Notes: a model not told the origin generated them from the sequence alone. Numbered from the stretch's first letter, positions 1 to 9,536 are shown. The stretch is DNA of 64,000 bases from Aurantibacter_A sp965215845 (GCA_965215845.1 CBDCEL010000004.1:1178001-1242000); one strand, 5' to 3'. Program-made: numbers and translations.

Positions 1-2
1 CC

Positions 3-545
3 CATAAAATAATCGGGGCTATAGACATTGCGAATACCGAACCCCATCGTGCAGTTACGCACAACAAAGGTGTTATGAACGGCATTGATGCGGTGGTGCT
101 CGCTACCGGCAATGATTTTCGAGCCGTTGAGGCCGGAGTCCATGCCTATGCCGCAAGAGGGGGTCAATATAAAAGTCTGACCCATGCATCGATTGAAGAT
201 GATCTCTTCAAATTTTGGATAGAGGTACCATTGGCACTCGGAACGGTCGGGGGACTGACAAGTCTTCATCCGCTTGCGAAATTATCCCTGGAAATATTAC
301 AGAAGCCCAATGCCCAAGAGCTGATGCAGATAGCAGCCGTAGCCGGCCTCGCCCAAAATTTCGCGGCCCTAAGCGCTCTTGTGACGACCGGAATACAACA
401 GGGACACATGAAAATGCATCTGGCAAATATTTTGAACCAATTGGGCGCCACCGAAAAGGAAAAGAAAGTCTTGACCCAACATTTTAAGCAACACTCGGTT
501 AGCCATAGCGCGGTCGTCAATGCTTTGGAAGCGCTCAAAAAATAA
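3..545 (+). CDS. mvaA: Hydroxymethylglutaryl-CoA reductase, C-terminal part (5' end outside window)
   Basis: HMG-CoA reductase makes mevalonate from HMG-CoA with NAD(P)H, the committed step of the mevalonate pathway. The reading frame is open from base 3, before the first internal Met at 75, so the start lies upstream of the window. Visible family signatures are a THNKGVMNG stretch, ATGNDFRAVEAG and HAYAARGG, and near the C-terminus GIQQGHMKMH, which contains the catalytic histidine. The pattern fits the class II (bacterial) enzyme. The gene ends 2 bases before a GHMP kinase, so the two are probably co-transcribed. Mevalonate kinase and diphosphomevalonate decarboxylase lie about 60 kb away at the other end of the window. 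Confidence 0.93.
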   Translation, partial: HKIIGAIDIANTEPHRAVTHNKGVMNGIDAVVLATGNDFRAVEAGVHAYAARGGQYKSLTHASIEDDLFKFWIEVPLALGTVGGLTSLHPLAKLSLEILQKPNAQELMQIAAVAGLAQNFAALSALVTTGIQQGHMKMHLANILNQLGATEKEKKVLTQHFKQHSVSHSAVVNALEALKK

Positions 546-547
546 GT

Positions 548-1453
548 ATGGAGTCATTTTATAGCAACGGAAAGCTCCTGCTAACAGGTGAATATGCGAT
601 TCTTGATGGTGCTTTGGGTTTGGCCATACCAACTAAATTCGGTCAATCGTTAAGTATATTGGAAAATAATACGCAAAGACTTCAATGGAAAAGTTATGAT
701 GAAAAAGGAAATATCTGGTTCGAAGGAGTTTTTGAACTAGAAACCCTTTTATTGACCACGAACTCAGATGTCGGCATTGGCGGGATGCTTTCCAAAATTC
801 TTGGCGAAGCTCGAAATTTGAATTCAAATTTTCTAAATGGTTCCAAAGGAGGCGAAGTAGAAACCAGATTGGATTTTCCAAGAAATTGGGGCTTGGGAAG
901 CTCGTCAACACTAATCAACAACGTTGCGCAATGGGCCGATGTCGATGCCTTCGAACTCCAAAAAAAGACATTTGGTGGTAGCGGATATGATATTGCATGC
1001 GCCCAAAATGACCGACCTATTATCTATAGTTCAAAAGATGGCAATCAAGAAATCAGACAATTGAATTTCAGTCCGGCTTTCAAAAACCAACTATATTTTG
1101 TCCATCTAAATAAAAAGCAAAATAGCCGAGAAGAAATTTCAAAGTATTCGAAGCAGCATCTGGACAAGGCCGTTTTTGCAAAAAAAATCTCGAAATTAAC
1201 CGAAAGAATTTCGACTTGCGCAGAGTTGGCCGAATTTCAAGATCTGTTGAACGAACATGAAGATTTACTCTCGCGCGTTTTAGACCGGCCAAAAATCAAG
1301 AACCTCCTTTTTGAAGATTTCGATGGATGTGTCAAAAGTCTTGGTGCATGGGGTGGTGATTTTGTTTTGGCCGTCGGAGATGAAAGTACCCCTGACTACT
1401 TCAAAAAAAAAGGATATGAAACTACAATTCCATTTGTGGACATGTTATTGTAA
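548..1453 (+). CDS. GYDIA family GHMP kinase
   Basis: A 301-residue GHMP-superfamily small-molecule kinase. The N-terminal motif GKLLLTGEYAILDGALGLA is the family motif 1. WGLGSSSTL is the ATP-binding glycine/serine loop, and FGGSGYDIACA is the signature that names this Bacteroidota subgroup. A glycine-rich LGAWGGDF lies near the C-terminus. The start at 548 is 2 bases after the HMG-CoA reductase stop, implying translational coupling. The substrate is not proven. The neighbour suggests a mevalonate-pathway role, and phosphomevalonate kinase is the obvious candidate because no other gene for that step is visible here. The family call is firm; the reaction is inference. Confidence 0.9.
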   Translation: MESFYSNGKLLLTGEYAILDGALGLAIPTKFGQSLSILENNTQRLQWKSYDEKGNIWFEGVFELETLLLTTNSDVGIGGMLSKILGEARNLNSNFLNGSKGGEVETRLDFPRNWGLGSSSTLINNVAQWADVDAFELQKKTFGGSGYDIACAQNDRPIIYSSKDGNQEIRQLNFSPAFKNQLYFVHLNKKQNSREEISKYSKQHLDKAVFAKKISKLTERISTCAELAEFQDLLNEHEDLLSRVLDRPKIKNLLFEDFDGCVKSLGAWGGDFVLAVGDESTPDYFKKKGYETTIPFVDMLL

Positions 1454-1468
1454 ATAAGAATGAAAAAA

Positions 1469-1492
1469 AAATCCCGCATCGCAGCGGGATTT
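1469..1492. terminator. Bidirectional intrinsic terminator
   Basis: A perfect 9-bp stem (AAATCCCGC / GCGGGATTT) with a 6-base loop, preceded by an A-run and followed by a T-rich stretch. It can therefore terminate from both sides. It sits between the convergent GHMP kinase and PpiD-like genes. Confidence 0.85.
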
Positions 1493-1551
1493 ATTATTTC
1501 ATCCATTTTGGTCTTTCATGCCTCACCGGATAATCAAAATGGTGTATTTCA

Positions 1552-3678
1552 CTAATAGAAAGTTGATCGATTGTCCTCAATTTCCGCACCTTCTTTTAAG
1601 GCGTTGTAAACCGCTGTATTCACCTTACCCGCTGCAGTTGATTTCAGATTATTCGCATAAGTGCTATAATTGTCTAGCTTGGGTGCTTCTGTCTTTTTGG
1701 TCAATGTCAACATAAAAATCCCTGTCTCCCCTTCGATCAATCCAGAGGTATCGTCCACGTTCATTGAGTATGCGGTACCGACCACCAACGGTTCACTACC
1801 GGCGCCTGGTATTGTCGGAGATTTCACTGTCAAGGCCGTGGCCGTTGAGGCATTTACGCTGTTGTCCTTTGCAAAATCATCGATTGATTTTCCTTTGTTG
1901 GCACCGATAATCTGGGCCGCCTTCCTTTCCTTTCTGATTATCGGTAAAACACGGGCAGAGGCATCTTCGACCGACATTAGGCCTTCATCGTATTTTGCCG
2001 TCAATTGGGCAATTGCGTAACCATTGTTAACATCAAAACGCTTGACCTCACCAAGTTCGGTATCTTCATTAAAGGCCCACTGAACCATCGCTCTTTGCCT
2101 TGAAAGTCCGGGTAGGTTCTCATCCATTGCTTTGATCTTGTTTACGGGGCGAACCACATACTCCTTTTCCTTGGCCAAATCTGAAAACGCCTTGTCAGAA
2201 GCCTTGACATCGCTTTCAAACTGGGTAGCATCGGTGAACAATTTATTGATGGTCTCTTCAGAGGGTTCTATTTCCCGGGCCAAGGTCGCAATTTGAACAA
2301 TATCTTGTTTGTCATCGACCTTAATAACATGAAAACCAAAATCGGTTTCTACCAATCCGATGGCACCAACCGGATTTCCAAATGCAAAATCATTGAATTT
2401 CGGTACCATGGTACCCTCTTGAAAATATCCCAAATCCCCACCGTTGGGAGCCGATGGTCCGTCAGAATTGTCACGTGCCAGCTCGACGAAGACCGCACCA
2501 CTTTTCTTGGCCTCTCTCAAGAGACGATTGGCCTCTTCCTCTGCCTCTTCTTTGGTTCGTTTCACATCAGGGTTCGCCCTTTGCGCCCCTTCGTAGGAGA
2601 TCAAAATATGACTGGCTTTAACGGATCCATTTGGCTTTCTGCCCATCATTCGTGAAATCTTGAAATAGTCGCCATCCCTATAAGTTCCATACGTTTCCCC
2701 GACCTTCAAACCAAACAAGGTGTCGGCAAATTGAGCTGGCAGGTCTTTTTTTGCTTTATAGATCGTATCGAATTTGATATCGGAGTTACGGTCGAGAAAA
2801 TCGGCCATATCGGTTGCCTTACTAAATCCGGCTATCGTATCGGTCTTGTCGGTCTGTTGATTGTATTCCACCGAATCATCCAAGAGTGCAACGATGGCAT
2901 CTTCAACCGCTTTTTCATCTGCTGCAGATGGTTTTTCCTCAAAATAAACGAACTGAACATCTCTTGCCGGATCTTGTTTATAATCATCTTTATGGTCGTT
3001 AATGTATGCGCCTATTTCGCTCTTGGTCACCGTGATCGTACTATCCGGAATCGAAGAATAGGGTACGCGAACATATCTGATGTCTATTTTTTCATTCGCC
3101 AATTTGTAGTCGAGCTCACCCTCCTTCAAGGTAGCGCCTACACCGGCCTTGATCAAATTGAAATACGCCTGCTCTTTGGCTCCCTGAATTATGGCTGCTT
3201 CATCTTGAAGCCAAAGATTGTATTGCTCAGGGCTATTCACACTAAGATCTGCAATGAACTGCTTGAATTTGAATTCATCGAAAATCCCACTTTCATTCGT
3301 AAATTGTGGGTTTTGTGCATAAGCAGGATTCGTTTTTATATAGTTCATTATTTGATCCTGTTCAATATTGACGCCCAGATTTTCGAATTGTTCACCAAGT
3401 ATTGAATTCCGCACCTCTTGATCCCATACCTGGTTAACGACTTGCATGGTCGAAGTATTTGGGCCCATTCTTCGGGTCATATTTTCCACCCTTTGGCGAA
3501 AAGCATCTATAGAAATCTCATCGCCGTTCACTTCTGCCACACTTGAGCCTACCTTCTGGCCGCCGCTGCCCAAATCACCACTGCTGAAAATTCCGGAAAT
3601 AACAAATGCGAACAAGGCCAAACCAATTATCAAGATCAAGACCGTGGTTCGTTTTCTAATATTACCTAAAATTGCCAT
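1552..3678 (-). CDS. PpiD/SurA-like peptidylprolyl isomerase, membrane-anchored periplasmic foldase
   Basis: A 708-residue protein. One N-terminal membrane segment (about residues 11-30, after the basic RKR) anchors it in the inner membrane. A SurA-N-like chaperone region follows (about 40-240). A parvulin-type rotamase domain lies near residues 350-460, with the typical KASHILI start, the NGGDLGYFQEGTMVPKF core and FGFHVIKV end. The size and layout match PpiD rather than the soluble SurA. It is the last gene of a minus-strand series with CNNM/CorC, LptC, TPR and outer-membrane barrel genes, about 130 bases after the CNNM gene. A role in folding outer-membrane or secreted proteins is likely. 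The C-terminal third is less conserved. Confidence 0.9.
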   Translation of the reverse strand: MAILGNIRKRTTVLILIIGLALFAFVISGIFSSGDLGSGGQKVGSSVAEVNGDEISIDAFRQRVENMTRRMGPNTSTMQVVNQVWDQEVRNSILGEQFENLGVNIEQDQIMNYIKTNPAYAQNPQFTNESGIFDEFKFKQFIADLSVNSPEQYNLWLQDEAAIIQGAKEQAYFNLIKAGVGATLKEGELDYKLANEKIDIRYVRVPYSSIPDSTITVTKSEIGAYINDHKDDYKQDPARDVQFVYFEEKPSAADEKAVEDAIVALLDDSVEYNQQTDKTDTIAGFSKATDMADFLDRNSDIKFDTIYKAKKDLPAQFADTLFGLKVGETYGTYRDGDYFKISRMMGRKPNGSVKASHILISYEGAQRANPDVKRTKEEAEEEANRLLREAKKSGAVFVELARDNSDGPSAPNGGDLGYFQEGTMVPKFNDFAFGNPVGAIGLVETDFGFHVIKVDDKQDIVQIATLAREIEPSEETINKLFTDATQFESDVKASDKAFSDLAKEKEYVVRPVNKIKAMDENLPGLSRQRAMVQWAFNEDTELGEVKRFDVNNGYAIAQLTAKYDEGLMSVEDASARVLPIIRKERKAAQIIGANKGKSIDDFAKDNSVNASTATALTVKSPTIPGAGSEPLVVGTAYSMNVDDTSGLIEGETGIFMLTLTKKTEAPKLDNYSTYANNLKSTAAGKVNTAVYNALKEGAEIEDNRSTFY

Positions 3679-3808
3679 CGTTTCTTTTTTTAAATCAGTT
3701 GGCGAAATTAACGCTTTCCGCTCAATAATTAAAGGATTTTATCGACTCGATTTGAAATGAAATCACCTGAAGGTCAAACCATTTTGTAGAATTCTTCGGA
3801 ATACGCCA

Positions 3809-5098
3809 CTATTCTTTTTCCAAGACTTTCAAGTTGACCAAATCTATCTTGTTGCTGGAGACATCCAATATTTTAAAAAGATAGTTTTCGATTTGAATCT
3901 CTGCATCAAGTTCAGGGATTTCGCCGGTATTGTGAACTATGAGCCCTGCCAAGGTCTCATATTCATCGTCTTTCGGAAGTTCTATTTTGTAGTTTTCATT
4001 GATATAATCGACCTCAAGCCTCGCCGAGAATCGATATGTAGTCTCGTCTACTTGTTCTTCCAAAAGGTCGGTGGAATCATGTTCATCCTCAATTTCGCCA
4101 AAAAGCTCTTCTACAATGTCTTCAACCGTCATAATACCCGAAGTACCGCCATATTCATCGAGAACCACCGCTATGCTCTTTCTCTTTTTGGTCAGCACAT
4201 CCAAGATTTCGTGGATCAACATGGTCTCTGGAACGAACTCGACCGGAAGTAAAATACTCTTGACAGTCTTCGGTTTTTTGAATAGCTCGAACGAATGGAC
4301 ATATCCGATGATATTGTCAATGGTGTCTTTATACACCAAGATTTTCGAATAACCCGTTTCACTGAACAATTTTGTCAAATTCTTCGGGGTCTCATGTAGT
4401 TCAACTGCCTCGACTTCGGTTCTTGGCACCATAACCTCACGAGCCTTAACAGATGAGAAATCAAGTGCATTTTGAAAAATCTGGATCTCTGAATCGACCT
4501 CATCTTCCTCTTCGACAGTTTCCATTTGTTCGGTAATATAATCGCCAAGCTCTATTTTGCTTATAGCCAGCTCGACCTCATCTCCCTCGGTCTTTAGGAA
4601 GGTTCGCAGGATGAAATCGCTAACCCAGATCACAAAGTCAGAAATCGCCGAAAAAAGTATATAAAAGATATATGCCGGTACGGCCAATATCTTCAACAGG
4701 GTATTGGAATAAATCTGGAACAGCACCTTCGGAAGGAATTCGGCCGTCAACAAAATAATCAATGTAGAAATTATTGTTTGGGTCAGCAAACTGAAATCGG
4801 TCAACAACAGTTGCAAAAAACTATTGAAGGTCGTGTCGAAGCTTTGGAACCATTGCATCAAAAGATCCCCCATAAAAAACCCATAGATAACCAAGGCTAT
4901 GTTGTTGCCGATCAACATTGTCGCAATGAACTTTGAAGGCTTCTTGGTAAGACGCGACAACACTTTTGCAAGAATACCTTCCTGTTTTTTCTCAATCTCA
5001 ATATGGATCTTATTTGCCGAAACGAAAGCGATTTCCATTCCTGAGAAGAAGGCGGAAAACAATAAGGAAAGAACAATGATGGTTATGGCAATTTCCAC
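3809..5098 (-). CDS. CNNM/CorC (hemolysin C) family membrane protein with CBS pair
   Basis: A 429-residue protein. An N-terminal DUF21 (CNNM) transmembrane region spans about residues 1-165 and carries the FFSGMEIAF motif. A CBS-domain pair starts at REVMVPRTEV (about 221-340) and contains DEYGGTSGIMTVEDIVEE. A CorC/HlyC domain ends the protein. Proteins of this family are linked to Mg2+/Co2+ handling. The start codon is GTG (bases 5098-5096) and overlaps the TAG stop of the preceding small gene by one base, a coupling arrangement. The gliding protein GldE has the same architecture, but the usual gldE neighbours are absent, so I do not use that name. Confidence 0.88.
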   Translation of the reverse strand: MEIAITIIVLSLLFSAFFSGMEIAFVSANKIHIEIEKKQEGILAKVLSRLTKKPSKFIATMLIGNNIALVIYGFFMGDLLMQWFQSFDTTFNSFLQLLLTDFSLLTQTIISTLIILLTAEFLPKVLFQIYSNTLLKILAVPAYIFYILFSAISDFVIWVSDFILRTFLKTEGDEVELAISKIELGDYITEQMETVEEEDEVDSEIQIFQNALDFSSVKAREVMVPRTEVEAVELHETPKNLTKLFSETGYSKILVYKDTIDNIIGYVHSFELFKKPKTVKSILLPVEFVPETMLIHEILDVLTKKRKSIAVVLDEYGGTSGIMTVEDIVEELFGEIEDEHDSTDLLEEQVDETTYRFSARLEVDYINENYKIELPKDDEYETLAGLIVHNTGEIPELDAEIQIENYLFKILDVSSNKIDLVNLKVLEKE

Positions 5099-5304
5099 TA
5101 TTTGCCTTGATTTTCACGTTGACGCCGCTCGAACTTCTTCCGATAATTTCTTCTGAAGATAAACATCCCGATAGAGACCACTGCAAAAAAGACGAACAGA
5201 TAGGCGTTGTTACGATCGATATTCCAATCGGTAAAAATTCGGTAGAACGAAAAGAAGGCCACGGCCAAATAGAGGTATTCGGTATACCTTAAAATCTTTA
5301 TCAT
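5098..5304 (-). CDS. Small two-helix membrane protein
   Basis: A 68-residue protein with two predicted membrane helices (about residues 10-25 and 34-50) and a very basic C-terminal tail (RRNYRKKFERRQREN). It is locked into the operon: its ATG overlaps the lptC stop by 4 bases and its TAG overlaps the GTG start of the CNNM gene. No family is recognised from sequence. The location between lptC and the CNNM gene suggests an envelope role, which is inference only. Confidence 0.8.
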   Translation of the reverse strand: MIKILRYTEYLYLAVAFFSFYRIFTDWNIDRNNAYLFVFFAVVSIGMFIFRRNYRKKFERRQRENQGK

Positions 5305-5903
5305 TTGTCTTCTTCTTTGATTAGCATAAGACCATAGGTCTTATGTGCATTCAGCAGACTAAGGTCTTTATTGAAATCCATTCCCTCGCCGTCCATTATG
5401 GTGCCGTCTTCAGGATTGGTATAGGTAAACTTTTCTTGTGTGAATATCCAATCATTATCTTGGTCCCAATACAATTGAGGGGCTTCAAGTCTTTTTCCGT
5501 CATGACCCTGAATAACCACATTGCCTTGCAAATCTATCAAATTTGTAACGGTATAAACAATTCCGTAATCGGCGGTCACCACACTTTTATTTCCCTCTTT
5601 GTCATAATAATCGACCTGGAGTCCGTTCGGGAACTTACGATGGGCAAAACTCAGATTGATAAAATCTTCGCAAAGCGGACTGGTCAAAACCGCGACCAAT
5701 CTCGCAGAATCGATTGCCTCGCCTTGTATTTGCTCATCAAGCGAAGTATGCTTCATCACAAAATTCTCGGCAATGCCCCTTGGATAAACCTTGGGCGCAG
5801 CTTCTTCACCCACCCTTTTATAGTTGTCTTTACAAGACAAAAAAAACATTGCCACGAGAGCAATCGTGGCAATGTTTTTTAGTTTGTATTTGCGAAGTTG
5901 CAT
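5301..5903 (-). CDS. lptC: LPS export ABC transporter periplasmic protein LptC
   Basis: A 200-residue lipoprotein-like LptC. The N-terminal hydrophobic segment ends in FFLSC (Cys24), a lipobox. The rest forms the LptC beta-jellyroll, with the typical repeated pattern VTADYGIVY..NLIDLQGNVVIQGHDGKRLEAPQLYWDQ and IMDGEGMDFN. LptC anchored in the inner membrane passes lipopolysaccharide from the LptBFG transporter to LptA. It starts 2 bases after the TPR gene stop and overlaps the next small gene by 4 bases. In Bacteroidota lptC is usually found apart from other lpt genes, as here. Confidence 0.88.
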   Translation of the reverse strand: MQLRKYKLKNIATIALVAMFFLSCKDNYKRVGEEAAPKVYPRGIAENFVMKHTSLDEQIQGEAIDSARLVAVLTSPLCEDFINLSFAHRKFPNGLQVDYYDKEGNKSVVTADYGIVYTVTNLIDLQGNVVIQGHDGKRLEAPQLYWDQDNDWIFTQEKFTYTNPEDGTIMDGEGMDFNKDLSLLNAHKTYGLMLIKEEDK

Positions 5904-5905
5904 TC

Positions 5906-7279
5906 TTATAGATTCGGCACTTTAACGCTACCGCCCACCCAGCATTTGAACGAGATGGTCTGACCCGCCTTGCCCGAACTGAATATCATTTCTTTGCTTG
6001 GGGCCTTGGCAGAATAGCTTGCCGCCGATTTATTCGCTCTTCCTCTTAAGGATGGATCTACACGACCTGCCTTACGGGCCAAATCGGCCGCCTTCCAATA
6101 AATGGCGCGCTTAGAAAAGGTATCATCGCCGCATTGATTGGCACTTGAGGCATAAAGACTTGCAATCAATAAATAAGCTTTTCCGTTGGCCGAATTGAAA
6201 TCGATGGCCTTTTGAGCATATCTTCTGGCGTTTGACTTACTTCCTTTTCTTCTGTTGATCGTAGCGACCTTATAGGCGATATTCGATCTCTTGTAATTAT
6301 CGGTCTCCAATGTCAATGCCTTGTCAAAATCGGCCAAAGCACCACTTGAGTCGCCGTTTTTCATTTTGAGGGTGCCCAAATAAACATAGGCATCGGCAGA
6401 TGGATCCAATTGTGCCTGAACCTCTACCATTTTACTGAACAATGGATCATCGGTACATTCTTTACTGAACATTCTACCCACTGCACGCTTTACCCAAGTA
6501 ACATCACTCTTTTTGGAATCGAAACTTTTTTGATATAACGGAATCAAATTCTCACAATCGGCCAAAGCACCTAACTTTGAATCGATACTTCCGGCAATCT
6601 TACCGAACGACTCCGAATTCGTATTGGCCGCCTTGAAGATTTTCTTCTCTTTTGAGGTCATCGTACCAGCCTCTTCTTTTGGCAACAATTCGGCAATCTT
6701 ATCGGTCAACTTTTTGTTTTCCACCTCAATTTTTTCCGTGACGTCGTCATAAACGTCAAATACCTCTTGGAGGTCTTTTGAACCTGCCTTGTGCAGATCG
6801 ACCAAACTCGAAAAATAAAGGTACATCGCCTTAGGGTTTTTGAAATTGGCCCGATCCTCGGTAAACGCCTTGCTAAGACCTTCGTAGATTTCAGCGTCAT
6901 CGGCCATTTTCATATCATACTTCATCATGGTCTTATCGATCATGACATCGGCCGGCTTTGCCTTTTTGGGAAAATATTTCAAGCTGTTGTCGTACAATGA
7001 CATCAAATCTGAAACAAAGCCATCTTTTTCGGCACCCGAAGATTTTTTGATTTTGTCTTTCAAGATGCGCTCGCCGTAGGCAAAATTGGCCCAGTTCACA
7101 TCTGGACAATTATCATAAACCATTTTCCAAGGCGTATATGCCGCATCATAATTCTTGACTTTGGCGTGCTCGACATAAATCGAAAGATTTGTCATGCATT
7201 CTTGGTTCTGCGCTTGTGCGACACCAAATGCAACAAACCCCATGAGCATTATCGCCGTGAAGTAAAATTTTGTTTTCAT
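5906..7279 (-). CDS. Secreted tetratricopeptide-repeat protein
   Basis: About 457 residues from the ATG at 7279. An in-frame codon 10 residues upstream is possible, but the signal peptide begins at MKTKFYFTAIMLMGF and ends near VAQAQ. TPR-like helices are clear in the C-terminal half (DAYVYLGTLKMKNGDSSGAL, then NARRYAQKAIDFNSANGKAY). The N-terminal half has a similar helical repeat character. It lies between an outer-membrane barrel gene and lptC in one minus-strand unit. Such proteins act as periplasmic scaffolds, but no specific partner can be read from the sequence. Confidence 0.85.
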   Translation of the reverse strand: MKTKFYFTAIMLMGFVAFGVAQAQNQECMTNLSIYVEHAKVKNYDAAYTPWKMVYDNCPDVNWANFAYGERILKDKIKKSSGAEKDGFVSDLMSLYDNSLKYFPKKAKPADVMIDKTMMKYDMKMADDAEIYEGLSKAFTEDRANFKNPKAMYLYFSSLVDLHKAGSKDLQEVFDVYDDVTEKIEVENKKLTDKIAELLPKEEAGTMTSKEKKIFKAANTNSESFGKIAGSIDSKLGALADCENLIPLYQKSFDSKKSDVTWVKRAVGRMFSKECTDDPLFSKMVEVQAQLDPSADAYVYLGTLKMKNGDSSGALADFDKALTLETDNYKRSNIAYKVATINRRKGSKSNARRYAQKAIDFNSANGKAYLLIASLYASSANQCGDDTFSKRAIYWKAADLARKAGRVDPSLRGRANKSAASYSAKAPSKEMIFSSGKAGQTISFKCWVGGSVKVPNL

Positions 7280-7325
7280 TGTGCTATTTTTAAAGTGGTT
7301 AATGTACAAATTTTTTTAATATGGT

Positions 7326-8630
7326 CTAATCGATTTTCCTTTTAAGGAACCAAAGGTCGTTCAACGACAGTCCAACATTGATTTTAAAGTAGCTTTCCTC
7401 AATCAGATCGGCCGATGTCGTTCCTCGTCTTCCCAACTCAAAACCGAGGTTGAGATTAGAGCCAATCGGATTGGTGATAGTCCTACCAAACGGTATCCCA
7501 AATCCAAAAGTTATGCCAAAGTTGTTGATCTCGGTATTATTAACAAGCATGCCGGTCTTGTCGAGACGCAGCCCAGCTCGGTAGGTGATGCGCTTCCAGA
7601 ATGGTGAAAAAGGGGCGGCATCAGGAACAATAAATCCTCCAAAAGCCAATGAACTGGCATCTTCATAGACTAGATTATCAACGGCCAAAAAATCATTTGA
7701 GAACGTGCTAAGGCCTTGAAAACTATATTCCGCGCCCAAAAACCATTTTCTTTCCTGACCGAGGCCCAGACCGAAGGTCGTCGTAGTCGGTATTTTCAAA
7801 TCGGTATTCTTGAGCCTTTGGGCATCCAAATCTACTTCCACAGTTTCCCTATTGGTATTATCATCGAGCGAAAAAGATCCGATGACCTGCGTATTTTCCG
7901 AGGTCAAATTGGCTTGGGTATTTATCCGAAGGGAAGTAAACAAGGTATATTTATCTTTAATAGTCGGTGTATAGCTCAAAGCATAATTGAAATCTACTCC
8001 GTTGACTTTTGAGGTTCTATCGTCGACCGTACCGAATTGAACGCCTTCGACACTTTGAATCCTTCGGTTCTCAAGCCTTCCGAAATTAAAGTTGCCTGTT
8101 ACCCCGACGCTAAAGTCTTTGGCAAATTCCCATCCTATGGATAAAAAAGCCCTGTTCAGCCCGCCACTACCCGTAAATTGATTGATTACTGTTGAGCCAT
8201 TGGTATTTGTAGACTCCCCGACCAAATTGTAGCCGACCGAGGAAAAGGGTGCTATACCAAATCCGATACCCAGTCCTTTTGTGAGGCTAAGCCCTACAGC
8301 CAAATAATCGAAATTGGTAAGCCTATTGTTCTGCTGGTCGGTGAAACTCTTTAGTCTCAATTGCTTATGCGACATGCCCGCCGTATAGGTAGTTATGCCA
8401 AAATTATCTCCGTACTGAATTCCCAGTTTGCTATAGGCCGCCGGGTTTTTAAGGTTCACATGAATGCTGTCTGCGAACATTCCGATTCCGCCCATCATTT
8501 GGTTTTCATAGGCTCCAAGTGCCCTTGAATCGCCGATTCCAAAATATGAATATGGAGAAACTGACCCGTCTTGGGCATAAAGGCCCGTAACGACCAATAG
8601 CGCCATGACAAAACCGATTTTTTTGACCAT
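7326..8630 (-). CDS. Outer-membrane beta-barrel protein
   Basis: About 434 residues from the ATG at 8630, chosen because a signal peptide (MVKKIGFVMALLVVTGLYAQ) begins there; an upstream in-frame ATG at 8684 would add 18 non-signal residues. The mature part opens with SPYSYFGIGD and the NPAAYSKLG stretch seen in FadL/PorV-like flavobacterial barrels. It continues as alternating beta strands rich in Gly and aromatics and ends with a short strand. It is the second gene after coaX in the minus-strand cluster. The transport substrate is unknown. Confidence 0.82.
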   Translation of the reverse strand: MVKKIGFVMALLVVTGLYAQDGSVSPYSYFGIGDSRALGAYENQMMGGIGMFADSIHVNLKNPAAYSKLGIQYGDNFGITTYTAGMSHKQLRLKSFTDQQNNRLTNFDYLAVGLSLTKGLGIGFGIAPFSSVGYNLVGESTNTNGSTVINQFTGSGGLNRAFLSIGWEFAKDFSVGVTGNFNFGRLENRRIQSVEGVQFGTVDDRTSKVNGVDFNYALSYTPTIKDKYTLFTSLRINTQANLTSENTQVIGSFSLDDNTNRETVEVDLDAQRLKNTDLKIPTTTTFGLGLGQERKWFLGAEYSFQGLSTFSNDFLAVDNLVYEDASSLAFGGFIVPDAAPFSPFWKRITYRAGLRLDKTGMLVNNTEINNFGITFGFGIPFGRTITNPIGSNLNLGFELGRRGTTSADLIEESYFKINVGLSLNDLWFLKRKID

Positions 8631-8728
8631 TAAGAGATTAATTTGAATTATGCCGATTACTTTTTTATGCCTCTTTTTGCACATTACTTTGTTAAAATTT
8701 TGAACCGTCCACCTGAGGAAGATGTTTA

Positions 8729-8746
8729 TCCCGATAGCTATCGGGA
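8729..8746. repeat. 18-bp perfect palindrome
   Basis: TCCCGATAGCTATCGGGA is its own reverse complement. It lies in the 177-base gap between coaX and the barrel gene. The same short palindrome is, to my knowledge, common between genes in flavobacterial genomes. It may form a hairpin in the coaX-barrel transcript. Confidence 0.7.
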
Positions 8747-8807
8747 GTGCCTAGTACTGCACAAAAACAGCCTACAAAAATTCTAATCACGTATTTCAAA
8801 ACAATCT

Positions 8808-9536
8808 CTAGTGCTTGTTGTAATCCAATAGGTAATTCAACCCTTCCAAGAGGAAATTAGAATGGGCAAATATGGGGTTTTTTAACCGTTTAGACAAAAA
8901 ATCGGAGTCACCGCCTGTTAAAATAACTGTTAAATCTGCAAATCGTTTTTTGTATTGGTCGACCACCCCATCGATCTCATTGCAAATACCGTTGATAACA
9001 CCACTATGGATACTGGAATCAGTAGAATTTCCGATAAAATCCAATAAGTCTGTCTTCTCCAAATAAGGAAGCTTGGCCGTTTGTTCGTTCAAGGCCCTGT
9101 ATCGCATATTTATACCCGGGGAAATCGCCCCACCGAGATATTCGCCATAATCGTTTACAATATCATAGGTAAGACAGGTACCGGCATCCATCACCAAAGT
9201 ATTGCCTTTCGGATTGTAGTAAAAAGCGGCCGTGGCCAAGGCGATTCTATCAACGCCCAAAGTGCTACGGGTTGCGTATGAATTCTTGAAAGGTGTCTCT
9301 GTTCGCTGGTCCAGCTGAATAACCTTGCAAAAAACCGCCAATACAGCCAAGATCTTTGGCTCAAGGTTCCTGACCGAGGCTACCAAGGCCCATTTGATTC
9401 TTGGGTATTTATCGCATATGCCCTTTAGCCGCAATGCCAAATAGTTCTCGTCGATAGTTTCCAAGAAAATCAGTGTGTTCTTCTCAAAAACAGCGACCTT
9501 GATAAGCGTATTTCCGGCGTCGATTACTAGGTTCAT
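8808..9536 (-). CDS. coaX: Type III pantothenate kinase
   Basis: A 242-residue kinase for the first step of coenzyme A synthesis. Type III signatures are present: DAGNTLIK at the N-terminus (phosphate-binding, about residue 6), LGVDRIA (about 93), DAGTCLTYD (about 116) and GGAISPGINMR. Its length is normal for the family. This type needs a monovalent cation and is insensitive to CoA feedback (family knowledge). It is first in the minus-strand cluster and runs away from the tRNA-Phe gene. Confidence 0.95.
   Translation of the reverse strand: MNLVIDAGNTLIKVAVFEKNTLIFLETIDENYLALRLKGICDKYPRIKWALVASVRNLEPKILAVLAVFCKVIQLDQRTETPFKNSYATRSTLGVDRIALATAAFYYNPKGNTLVMDAGTCLTYDIVNDYGEYLGGAISPGINMRYRALNEQTAKLPYLEKTDLLDFIGNSTDSSIHSGVINGICNEIDGVVDQYKKRFADLTVILTGGDSDFLSKRLKNPIFAHSNFLLEGLNYLLDYNKH

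Noticed and set aside
3809..5098. Naming the CNNM/CorC gene as gliding motility gldE
   Set aside because: The architecture is the same but usual gldE neighbours are absent and no diagnostic residue can be seen.
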